A stretch of DNA of 7,666 nucleotides, taken from NCBI GenBank assembly GCA_041743835.1, contig JBGTLW010000408.1, positions 1 to 7,666 of the forward strand, read 5' to 3'. Source of the DNA: JBGTLW01 sp041743835 (GTDB lineage: Bacteria; Planctomycetota; Phycisphaerae; Phycisphaerales; Phycisphaeraceae). Positions within the stretch are counted from its first letter, which is position 1. Each line of letters starts with the position of its first letter. Both the position numbers and the translations under genes were made by a program. Below are positions 1 to 5,959 of this stretch, piece after piece. Under the pieces are notes generated by a model. The model made no database searches, was not told the origin of the DNA, and saw only the letters and a program-made list of their open reading frames with translations.

Positions 1-2
1 AC

Positions 3-134
3 TTCCGCAAGGTCACCCCCGCGCGAGTTGCACGGGTCGAGAGGATGATGAACAATCGCCCCCGCAAGTGCCTCAACTACCGCACCCCCCTCGAGGTCCT
101 CAACGCCTTGCCCGGTGTTGCGCTTCGGAATTGA
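3..134 (+). CDS. IS30-family transposase, C-terminal fragment
   Basis: This is the last 43 codons of a transposase, open at the window start and ending at TGA 132-134. The translated tail reads FRKVTPARVARVERM and then MNNRPRKCLNYRTPLEVL, the hallmark C-terminus of IS30-family DDE transposases: a VT-x-x-x-V-x-x-VE helix followed by NNRPRK-x-L-x-Y-x-TP-x-EV. The catalytic DDE residues and the N-terminal helix-turn-helix lie upstream and cannot be seen. The protein would cut and join the IS ends in the cytoplasm. The stop lies within the terminal inverted repeat. Family assignment is confident; whether the complete gene is intact is unknown. Confidence 0.85.
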   Translation, partial: FRKVTPARVARVERMMNNRPRKCLNYRTPLEVLNALPGVALRN

Positions 135-141
135 ATCCGCC
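116..141 (+). repeat. Probable IS30 right terminal inverted repeat
   Basis: The 26 bases from 116 to 141 (beginning TGTTGCGCTTCGG, ending GAATCCGCC) resemble the terminal inverted repeats I recall for IS30-family elements, with a TTGC-x-CTT core and a TTGAATCC outer part. The segment encodes the last transposase residues (VALRN) and the stop. The partner repeat is not in the window, so the exact boundary is an inference good to a few bases. Confidence 0.55.
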
Positions 142-221
142 ACTATTGGTACCAAGCCCAGCCGCGCGGCCACTGGTGGTGGAACGACATCGGCAAGCAG
201 CTTCGCCTTGGGCCGATCGGG
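142..221 (+). other. PL8 lyase coding remnant upstream of first usable start
   Basis: Between the IS end and the first possible in-frame start codon (GTG 222), the same frame as the downstream lyase stays open and reads YWYQAQPRGHWWWNDIGKQ and onward. The HWWWNDIG block matches the aromatic patch of PL8 alpha/alpha-toroid domains, which is usually seen as N-W-W-W-N-x-I-G and lines the substrate cleft. This is therefore former coding sequence of the lyase. Its natural initiation codon was further upstream, on the other side of the IS. Confidence 0.7.
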
Positions 222-1910
222 GTGCTGCTGCACGACAAGCTGCCCAAGGACGTGGTGGACAAGATCATCGCCGACATGCGCGACCCCGACGGGCGTCACG
301 AAAAGAACGGTGGGCAGAACTTGATCTGGACGGCGCAGCAGTTGGTCTGGCGTGGCGTGATCCTTAACGACATGGCGGACATCACGCGGGGCATGAAAGT
401 GATCGAGGGCGAGGTGGCCATCAAGACCGACCGCAGGGACCGAGGCATCAAGCCGGACATGGCCTGGCACGACCACGGCCCGCAGTTGTATAACGGCGCA
501 TACGGGTTGGCGGCGGCGGGCGACTTATCCACATGGGGCTTTATGACGGCTGGCCTGAGCTTCGGCTTCGCACCGGAGAACTTGGACCTGCTTGAGAGCT
601 ACCTGCTTGATGGCACGGGCTGGATGGTCTACACCGACAAGATCGACCCCAGTGCCATGGGGCGGATCCTCGCCAATGAGGGGAGGAACCGGGTCACCGC
701 GGTGCCCAAATCCGCCGGGGGATCGGGCAACCTCAGGTACATCGATGCCGTGGAATACCTGGCCACGCTCAAGCGTCCGCGGTCGGGCGAGGCCGCGGCG
801 CTCGCGGCCCAGATCCGAGGGACCGGCGGCAGCTTCGTCACCGGCAACAAGGACTTCTTCTACTCCGAGTTTATGATCCACCGCCGGGAGAACTACTACG
901 TCTCGGTCAAGGCCGCCTCTTCGCGCGTGAGCACCCAGGAAACCGGCAACAACCAGAACACCCGTGGCCGCTACCTGTCTTACGGTGCGCAATACATCCT
1001 GACTCAGGGCGACGAATACCTGGACATCTTTACCAAGGGTTGGGACTGGGCGAGGGTGCCGGGCGTCACCGCTTTTGGCAACCCGACCAAGGAGATGCTC
1101 AAGCCCGAATCATGGGGCGGCACGGTGGACAGCGAGTTCGTCGGCGGAGCATCGGACGGGACCTACGGCGCGTTCGGCATGGACCTGCTGCTCAAACAAG
1201 GCACCAGCAAAGAACTCCGCAAAACTCCGCCGCTGACCGGCAAAAAGAGCTGGTTCTTCTTCGACCGAGAGTTCGTCGCGCTCGGGGCCGGGATCACAAG
1301 CGACGCCGATGACGCCATCGTCACCACGGTGAACCAGACGTTCCAACGCGGCGACATCACGATGCAGGACGCCCAGGGCGCCGCGAAGAAAATCCCTGCT
1401 GGGGACACGGCGATACCGAATTGCCGTTGGATTCATCAGCGGGACATCGGCTACATCTTTCCCGGCCAGCAGGCGGTCGCGGTCAGCAGCGACGAGGGCA
1501 TCTTCACGGCGGTGATCGAGCACGGCACGAAGCCGAGCGACGCGAGCTACGCCTACATCGTGGTGCCCAACGCCGATGCCCAAGCCACACGCTCTTACGC
1601 GGAGAAGCCGCCCGTCGAAATCCTCGCCAACACGCCGCAGCTTCAGGCGGTGCGCCAGACCGAGACGGGCGTGACCCAGGCGGTGTTCTATGAGCCGGGC
1701 CGACTCGAGATCGAGCAGGGGCACGCGCTGACGGCCGATCAGCCCTGCGTGATTGTTTACGTCGAGGGTAAACACGTCGCGGCGGCGAACCCCCTAGGCC
1801 GCGCTATTGATTTGAAGGTGACGCTGGAGCGCAAGGGTGCGGGAAGCCTAGCGATCGACTTTGCGGGCTTGGGCTTGGAATCCCAGACCCGCCCACTGAA
1901 CGGAAACTAA
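222..1910 (+). CDS. Polysaccharide lyase family 8 protein, 5' end removed by IS30
   Basis: PL8 enzymes (chondroitin AC, hyaluronate and xanthan lyases) cleave uronic-acid polysaccharides by beta-elimination, normally after export. Residues 1-160 are the end of the alpha/alpha-toroid domain and the rest is the beta-sandwich and C-terminal domain. Active-site positions known from Flavobacterium chondroitin AC lyase appear conserved: Asn33 in GGQN, His85 and Tyr94 in HDHGPQLYNGAYG, Arg148 in MGR, and Glu240 and Asn243 in ETGNNQN. SKxFFFDRE-like and AYIVVPN blocks also match. From the Asn to the C-terminus is about 530 residues, as in the roughly 700-residue chondroitinase, so about 115 residues are missing before the IS junction. 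GTG 222 is only the first available start; no good ribosome site precedes it and there is no signal peptide. If translated, the product would be cytoplasmic and probably misfolded, so the gene is likely a recent pseudogene. Substrate is not determinable. Downstream partner starts 4 bp after the stop. Confidence 0.85.
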   Translation: MLLHDKLPKDVVDKIIADMRDPDGRHEKNGGQNLIWTAQQLVWRGVILNDMADITRGMKVIEGEVAIKTDRRDRGIKPDMAWHDHGPQLYNGAYGLAAAGDLSTWGFMTAGLSFGFAPENLDLLESYLLDGTGWMVYTDKIDPSAMGRILANEGRNRVTAVPKSAGGSGNLRYIDAVEYLATLKRPRSGEAAALAAQIRGTGGSFVTGNKDFFYSEFMIHRRENYYVSVKAASSRVSTQETGNNQNTRGRYLSYGAQYILTQGDEYLDIFTKGWDWARVPGVTAFGNPTKEMLKPESWGGTVDSEFVGGASDGTYGAFGMDLLLKQGTSKELRKTPPLTGKKSWFFFDREFVALGAGITSDADDAIVTTVNQTFQRGDITMQDAQGAAKKIPAGDTAIPNCRWIHQRDIGYIFPGQQAVAVSSDEGIFTAVIEHGTKPSDASYAYIVVPNADAQATRSYAEKPPVEILANTPQLQAVRQTETGVTQAVFYEPGRLEIEQGHALTADQPCVIVYVEGKHVAAANPLGRAIDLKVTLERKGAGSLAIDFAGLGLESQTRPLNGN

Positions 1911-1914
1911 GCCG

Positions 1915-3951
1915 ATGCGGCTGATCGAAAGGGTACAGATGCGAAACGTGATGTGTTGGATGACGGTGTGGATGGCCGCGTGCTGCCTGGTTGCCGGGTC
2001 GAGTCACGCCGAGAGCGATCCGGATATCGACATCGTCTATCCGCCGGGTGCCAACGTGTTCAACGTCGTGACCGACGGCGGGGTGGACAACACCGGCAAG
2101 ACCGACGTGACCGGGAAGTTGCAGACGCTGATCGCCGAGCGCTCGCGGTCGATCTCGATCCTCTACTTCCCCAAGGGCGAGTACCTGGTGTCGGGGAGCC
2201 TGGTCGTCAAGATCGACCGCAGCCGCAACGACGCGTCCCACAGCCACGGCCCGTGGATCGTCGGAGAAAAGCGCAGCGAGACAGTCATCCGCCTCAAGGA
2301 CGGCACCTGGCCCAAGCCGATCTACGACCTGCTCGAGCCGACCAAGCGTGGCGAAGCCAAGAAGGCCGGTTACCCCAAGGCACTCGACAAGCAGGTCGTG
2401 CTCAACACCGGCGACTCGACCAACACCACGTTCAACAAGATCATCCGCAACCTCACGATCAACACCGGCAGCAACAACGCCGGGGCGATCGGCGTGCAGT
2501 ACTGCACCAGCAACAGCGGGTTTCTCGGTGAAGTCACCATCGTCAGCGAAGACGGCCAGGGGCTGTGCGGCCTGGCGCTGGCGGGTGTCGAGAACGGCCC
2601 GGGGCAGGTGCGTAACGTGTTCGTCAAGGGCTTTGACGTGGGCCTGTACAACGTCGCGCCCTACACGATGTCCGTTTCGCACGTGACGTTGCAAGATATC
2701 AACCAGGTCGGCGTGCTCAACGGCGATCCCGGCATGATGGCTGGGGAAAACTTCAACATCACCATGAAAGGCGAAGGCCCGGCGATCCGGCAGGACGGGC
2801 GACACTTCGCGCTGCTGGGCGGCGACCTGCGTGGCCACGCGGGGCCCGCCATCGAGGGCGAGGACAACCTCTATCTCAGCGACGTGAAAGCCGCTGGGTT
2901 CGCCGGCGTCCTCGAAGACGGCGCGATGCAGGTGGACGAGTTCGTTGGCGGACGGACCGCCGGGCTGTTTAACAAGCAGGACGGGTCGCTGCGCTTGCCG
3001 ATCAAGCGGACGCCCTATGTGCCCTACGAAACCGACATGAGCAAGTGGGCCAACCTGCTGGACTACGGCGCGGATCACGTCACCGGCAAAGACGGGAAAC
3101 ATGATTCCACCGAAGCGTTTGAGAAGGCGCTGGCGGACAAGACCAAGACGCACATCATGGTGCCCTACGGCGGCAAGCCGTGGAAGAGTACCGGCTACGA
3201 GCATCACAAGGTGCCCGACCCGCGGGGCCGAAACTTCTGGATCCGAAAATCGTTGGTCATCCCGCCGCACGTCACGCGGATCGTCGGAGCGCCGGGGCAC
3301 ATTCGGCATGAGTTTGATGACCAGGTCCGGTGGATCGTCGAGGGCGATAGCGACGTGCCGCTGTTCATCGAGGGCATGAATGCACCGCCGCTGATTGTTC
3401 GGGGCAGCCGTACCGTCGTGCTCAGCCATTCCAGCTTCGGTGTGGCCTGGCAGGACATCCCCAAGGATCAGCGCGGCTACGACCTGCCGCCCTACATCGT
3501 GTTCGAGGGCACCGGCGATGTGTTCATGAACGACGTGTCCAGCCCGTTCCAGATCAAGAACGCCCAGCAGAAGGTGTTCGTCCGTTTCTACAACGATGAA
3601 CGCGACTGGTGGTTCCAGAAACCGACGATCGACATCTACGCCGGCCAACTCTGGATACTCGGCTGGAAGTCAGAGGGCTTCCTCACACGCATCATGATGG
3701 AAGACGGCACCTGCGAGGTCATCGGCTACAACAGCTACAGCCAGAGCAAGGACTACTCCCGCCCCAACCCACCGTTGTTTATCATTCGTGGTGGGCGCTT
3801 CGCCGCAGTCAACACCACGCAGCACGGCGTCCAACGCTACTCAATGCTCATCTCCGAGACACGGGGCGACCAGACCCGCGAATTCAAGTGGAAAGAGGAC
3901 AACAACGGCGTTCCCAACCTTGAGTTGTTGGCCGCCTTTGACCAAGAGTGA
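1915..3951 (+). CDS. Secreted tandem pectate-lyase-3-like beta-helix protein
   Basis: This is a 678-residue exported protein. The N-terminus has a Sec signal peptide: a hydrophobic run CWMTVWMAACCLVAG ending SSHA, with likely cleavage before ESDPD. Two modules open with the pectate-lyase-3/GH28-type signature. The first starts at about residue 46 (ANVFNVVTDGGVDNTGKTD, then YFPKGEYLVSG). The second starts at about residue 376 (ANLLDYGADHVTGKDGKHD-STEAFEKAL, then a VPYGGK strand). Between them (about 164-340) are repeated short strands with N-x-T-I and G-rich turns, fitting a right-handed parallel beta-helix. Two such modules occur in GH55 glucanases and various uncharacterised lyases. I cannot assign catalytic residues or substrate. 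The start is uncertain: ATG 1915 lies 4 bp after the PL8 stop, but ATG 1939 has AAAGGG five bases upstream and gives a cleaner signal peptide (670 residues). Co-transcription with PL8 suggests the same polysaccharide as substrate. Confidence 0.8.
   Translation: MRLIERVQMRNVMCWMTVWMAACCLVAGSSHAESDPDIDIVYPPGANVFNVVTDGGVDNTGKTDVTGKLQTLIAERSRSISILYFPKGEYLVSGSLVVKIDRSRNDASHSHGPWIVGEKRSETVIRLKDGTWPKPIYDLLEPTKRGEAKKAGYPKALDKQVVLNTGDSTNTTFNKIIRNLTINTGSNNAGAIGVQYCTSNSGFLGEVTIVSEDGQGLCGLALAGVENGPGQVRNVFVKGFDVGLYNVAPYTMSVSHVTLQDINQVGVLNGDPGMMAGENFNITMKGEGPAIRQDGRHFALLGGDLRGHAGPAIEGEDNLYLSDVKAAGFAGVLEDGAMQVDEFVGGRTAGLFNKQDGSLRLPIKRTPYVPYETDMSKWANLLDYGADHVTGKDGKHDSTEAFEKALADKTKTHIMVPYGGKPWKSTGYEHHKVPDPRGRNFWIRKSLVIPPHVTRIVGAPGHIRHEFDDQVRWIVEGDSDVPLFIEGMNAPPLIVRGSRTVVLSHSSFGVAWQDIPKDQRGYDLPPYIVFEGTGDVFMNDVSSPFQIKNAQQKVFVRFYNDERDWWFQKPTIDIYAGQLWILGWKSEGFLTRIMMEDGTCEVIGYNSYSQSKDYSRPNPPLFIIRGGRFAAVNTTQHGVQRYSMLISETRGDQTREFKWKEDNNGVPNLELLAAFDQE
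1928..1933 (+). promoter_or_regulatory. Ribosome binding site favouring ATG 1939
   Basis: AAAGGG lies five bases before an in-frame ATG at 1939. The longer-frame start at 1915 is preceded only by a weak GGA at 1902-1904. The internal site supports initiation at 1939, although translational coupling from the PL8 stop at 1910 could still use 1915. Confidence 0.4.
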
Positions 3952-4006
3952 TTTAGTCAGGCTCGTCAAGGTGATGAAAGATGGCTCATGAAGAAAGGAT
4001 GACCCC

Positions 4007-4798
4007 ATGCGACGCTCAGCTTCCACTGGCTTTACCCTCATCGAACTCTCGGTGGTGATCTCGATCATTGCGTTGCTGATTGCGTTGCTCATGCCGGCGC
4101 TGCAAGGCGCCCGCGAGGCGGCGAAGCGATCGGTCTGCGCGAATCAGTTGCGCCAGGTCACGATCGGCAACACGGTCTACGCCAATGACAACTTCGGAGC
4201 TCTGCCCAGCCGCACGCCCCGCCCCGAGTTGCACCCGTTCGAGACCTACGTCGCCTATTGGAAAAACCGGCAGACCGGCTCGGATTACACCCCCTTCGGG
4301 CTGGCGGTCCTCCACGAGGCCCAATACATCCCCGATGCGCGGGTGTTCTACTGCCCGAACAAGAAGACGGAAGGCTCACGCAGCTACGACCATCCCCCCA
4401 AGCCCTGGGGCACGGGCCTGAAGAATTACTTCAAGGATACGCCCTACCTCCGCACGGGGTATCTCTACCTGCCGTACCCACCCACCGCGGTGAGTTACAA
4501 CGCCGGCATCACGTGGCCCGCGGACCGGCCCGCGAGCCTGAGCCAGGTGCGGCCGGACATGATCATCGCCTTCGACGACACCCTCGGCGCTCTGACCGAC
4601 CAGCCCAGCGACCACCAGGGCTACTTCTGGAACGTCGCCTTCGTGGACGGCAGCGTCTTCGGCCGCAGCGGGGAAGCCTACATCGATGGCTTGCCCTGGC
4701 CGAGGTGGCAGGCACCGGCCATCAATCAGGACTGGGCACCGTTCGGCCTGCTCCGCGAACGCCTCGCGGCCGGCGACCCGAGCCTCGCCTCGCCGTGA
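4007..4798 (+). CDS. Prepilin-type N-terminal methylation protein (pseudopilin, H-x-DG type)
   Basis: This is a 263-residue class III-signal pseudopilin. A short basic leader (MRRSASTG) precedes FTLIELSVVISIIALLIALL; prepilin peptidase should cut between Gly8 and Phe9, leaving N-methyl-Phe with the conserved Glu at mature position 5 (Glu13). One hydrophobic helix (about 14-31) leads into the amphipathic segment PALQGAREAAKRSVCANQLRQ, typical of PVC-phylum pseudopilins. The C-terminal part carries NVAFVDGSV, with His203 ahead of Asp214-Gly215, the processing-associated His/Asp-Gly signature but with ten residues between instead of nine. AGGA at 3996-3999, seven bases from the ATG, fixes the start. 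Planctomycetes encode dozens of these proteins, often beside glycan-degrading enzymes, and their precise job is unknown. Assembly into a type II secretion-like or pilus-like structure in the envelope is the family expectation. It lies 55 bp after the beta-helix gene and is probably in the same transcript. Confidence 0.88.
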   Translation: MRRSASTGFTLIELSVVISIIALLIALLMPALQGAREAAKRSVCANQLRQVTIGNTVYANDNFGALPSRTPRPELHPFETYVAYWKNRQTGSDYTPFGLAVLHEAQYIPDARVFYCPNKKTEGSRSYDHPPKPWGTGLKNYFKDTPYLRTGYLYLPYPPTAVSYNAGITWPADRPASLSQVRPDMIIAFDDTLGALTDQPSDHQGYFWNVAFVDGSVFGRSGEAYIDGLPWPRWQAPAINQDWAPFGLLRERLAAGDPSLASP

Positions 4799-4806
4799 GG
4801 GGTTTT
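4788..4806 (+). terminator. Weak terminator-like hairpin at the pseudopilin stop
   Basis: CCTC (4788-4791) can pair with GAGG (4797-4800) around a five-base loop, followed by GG and then TTTT at 4803-4806. The stem is only four pairs and overlaps the stop codon, so efficient termination is doubtful. It is listed because this is where the lyase unit ends and a 261-bp gap begins. Confidence 0.2.
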
Positions 4807-4907
4807 CGTCTGCCACGCCCGATCCACACCCATTTTCAGCAGTTGATGGGCCGACGCTTGACACCCTGTTGCCGCGTCCATGACTTGCGTGGGGCGACGC
4901 CCAGCGG

Positions 4908-4940
4908 GGGTGGTCCGTCGCACGGGCTTGGATGGTCCGT
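4908..4940 (+). repeat. 11-bp direct repeat upstream of exbB, candidate operator
   Basis: GGgTGGTCCGT at 4908-4918 recurs as GGaTGGTCCGT at 4930-4940. Ten of eleven bases are identical, and the copies are 22 bp start to start, about two helical turns. They lie in the noncoding gap just upstream of the candidate promoter for the exbB operon. That geometry would suit a dimeric or tandem-binding regulator on one DNA face. The repeat is read directly; the function is inferred. Confidence 0.35.
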
Positions 4941-4944
4941 TACC

Positions 4945-4971
4945 TTGATCCCGTGACTATCAACTTACGAT
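4945..4971 (+). promoter_or_regulatory. Candidate promoter of the exbB-exbD operon
   Basis: TTGATC (4945-4950) and TACGAT (4966-4971) match the sigma-70 -35 and -10 hexamers at four positions each. The 15-bp spacer is shorter than the ideal 17, so activator help would be expected if it works. Transcription from here would give a leader of about 80 bases before the TTG start at 5060 and would exclude the ATG at 4970 as a start. Confidence 0.25.
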
Positions 4972-5047
4972 GCGGACGCACATAGTTCATTTGCCGACCG
5001 CAACGCCGCGTCGATCACTCGCAATTGCCCGTTATCCCCCGTTCATT

Positions 5048-5051
5048 GGAG
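5048..5051 (+). promoter_or_regulatory. Ribosome binding site selecting TTG 5060
   Basis: GGAG eight bases before TTG 5060 is the only well-placed Shine-Dalgarno sequence near the beginning of the exbB frame. The ATG at 4970 has no comparable site, so this motif decides the start. Confidence 0.6.
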
Positions 5052-5059
5052 CACTCAAC

Positions 5060-5959
5060 TTGTCAAGACAAAAGCAAATCTTCCGGGGGCTCGCCGCGTG
5101 CTTTGCGGCCGTGTGCCTGTTCGTCGTTCCTGCGCAACATGCGCAGGAGGCCGCGCCCGATCCCACCTCGGCCGCGGACACCGCGCCCGTGGCGGCGGCG
5201 CCCGTGACGCCCGATCCACCGGATGACGCCGCCGTCGAGCAGCGTACGGTGGGTGGCGAGATCGTCGCCAAGATCAAGGAGGCCCGCGAGATCGGCGTCG
5301 TGCTGCTGCTGCTCTCGGTGTTGGGCGTGGGCTTCGTCGTCGAGCGCGCGGTGAACCTGCGGCGCAGTACAGTCTGCCCCGACGGGCTGGCCCAAAACGT
5401 GCTGGGTCACCTCAAGGCGGGGCGGCTGGACCAGGCCAAGGCCGACTGCGACGCCAAACCCAGCGCGATGGCGAACGTGCTGGCGTCGGTGGTGCGACAT
5501 CACCGCTTCAGCTTCGCGGACCTGAATCTGATCGCCGGCGACATCGCCTCCCGTGAGGTCCAGTCGCACGTCCAACGCTGCTACCCGATCGCCATCGTCG
5601 CCACCGTCGCGCCGCTGCTGGGCCTGCTGGGCACGGTGATCGGCATGATCGAGGCGTTCGAGAAGGTCGCGCTCATGGGTGAGATGGGCGACCCGTCGGT
5701 CATGGCCTCGGCCATTTCATTCGCGCTGGTGACCACCGCGATGGGCCTGATCATCGCCGCCCCGGCGCTGGCGCTGTACCGCGTCTTCCGGATGCGCACG
5801 ACCATGCTCAGCACGCGGATGGATGAACAGGTCAGCGAAGTCATCAGCGCCTGGCAGGAGCACCGGATCGAGATCGAGGAAGCCAAAAAGCAACCCGTCG
5901 CATCGACGGCCGAGGCCGAGGCCGAGGCGAAGACCGAGGCGAAGGGAGCCGCGTCATGA
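5060..5959 (+). CDS. exbB: MotA/TolQ/ExbB-family proton channel protein with signal peptide
   Basis: This is the inner-membrane channel subunit of an Exb/Tol-type motor, which passes protons with ExbD to power a periplasmic partner. The TTG start is chosen because GGAG lies eight bases upstream and the protein then begins with a textbook signal peptide (SRQKQIFRGLAACFAAVCLFVVPAQHA) in 299 residues; ATG 4970 would add 30 unlike residues in front of it. An Ala/Pro-rich periplasmic stretch follows, then TM1 at about 78-98 (IGVVLLLLSVLGVGFVVERAV), TM2 at about 175-197 with the diagnostic VAPLLGLLGTVIGM, and TM3 at about 217-241 (ISFALVTTAMGLIIAAPAL). Thr192 and Thr226 match the E. coli ExbB pore threonines 148 and 181. 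The position of Glu176 is Phe221 here. The C-tail is a charged Ala-Glu/Lys repeat. The stop overlaps the exbD start as ATGA. ExbB rather than TolQ is favoured by the N-terminal extension and context. Confidence 0.88.
   Translation: MSRQKQIFRGLAACFAAVCLFVVPAQHAQEAAPDPTSAADTAPVAAAPVTPDPPDDAAVEQRTVGGEIVAKIKEAREIGVVLLLLSVLGVGFVVERAVNLRRSTVCPDGLAQNVLGHLKAGRLDQAKADCDAKPSAMANVLASVVRHHRFSFADLNLIAGDIASREVQSHVQRCYPIAIVATVAPLLGLLGTVIGMIEAFEKVALMGEMGDPSVMASAISFALVTTAMGLIIAAPALALYRVFRMRTTMLSTRMDEQVSEVISAWQEHRIEIEEAKKQPVASTAEAEAEAKTEAKGAAS
5909..5944 (+). repeat. GCCGAG tandem repeat in the exbB tail
   Basis: Three exact GCCGAG hexamers (5909-5926) followed by degenerate GCGAAG/ACCGAG units encode an Ala-Glu, then Glu-Ala-Lys tail at the C-terminus of the channel protein. 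The tract is liable to in-frame length change by slippage. The ribosome binding site for exbD lies immediately behind it. Confidence 0.6.

Larger units (their letters stand above)
1..141 (+). mobile_element. IS30-family insertion sequence, right end only
   Basis: This is the 3' portion of an IS30-family element cut by the window edge. It holds the end of the transposase gene and, overlapping its last codons, a terminal inverted repeat. IS30-family elements often carry the transposase stop inside the right inverted repeat, and that is the arrangement here. The right boundary is set near 141 because lyase-family homology in another gene begins in the codons immediately after it. The left end, the other inverted repeat and any 2-3 bp target duplication are outside the window. 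Confidence 0.75.

Noticed and set aside
1804..3648. Long open frame (614 codons) on the minus strand opposite the beta-helix gene
   Set aside because: It is a GC-driven shadow: the + strand frame has a signal peptide and family signatures, whereas the minus product is Val/Asp/Arg/His-rich with no recognisable domain.
3974..4002. Two overlapping mini-frames (ATG AAA GAT GGC TCA TGA and ATG AAG AAA GGA TGA) before the pseudopilin
   Set aside because: They are five and four codons long and the second overlaps the pseudopilin ribosome site. This is likely chance in an A-rich leader, with no attenuator structure seen.
4858..4886. Perfect TTGACA at 4858-4863 as a promoter -35
   Set aside because: At 17-bp spacing the -10 position reads TGACTT, a poor match, and neighbouring registers are no better, so the hexamer alone is not enough.
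4882..4906. GGGC-GAC-GCCC hairpin in the gap
   Set aside because: The stem is only four pairs with a three-base loop and no following T tract, which is expected by chance in GC-rich DNA.
4258..4956. Second + strand frame (232 codons) overlapping the pseudopilin and the following gap
   Set aside because: It is Arg/Pro/Gly-rich, lacks a ribosome site and family motifs, and overlaps a clearly identified pseudopilin.
4970..5059. Upstream ATG extension of exbB
   Set aside because: No ribosome site precedes it, the added 30 residues sit in front of an otherwise normal signal peptide, and TTG 5060 has a well-placed GGAG.
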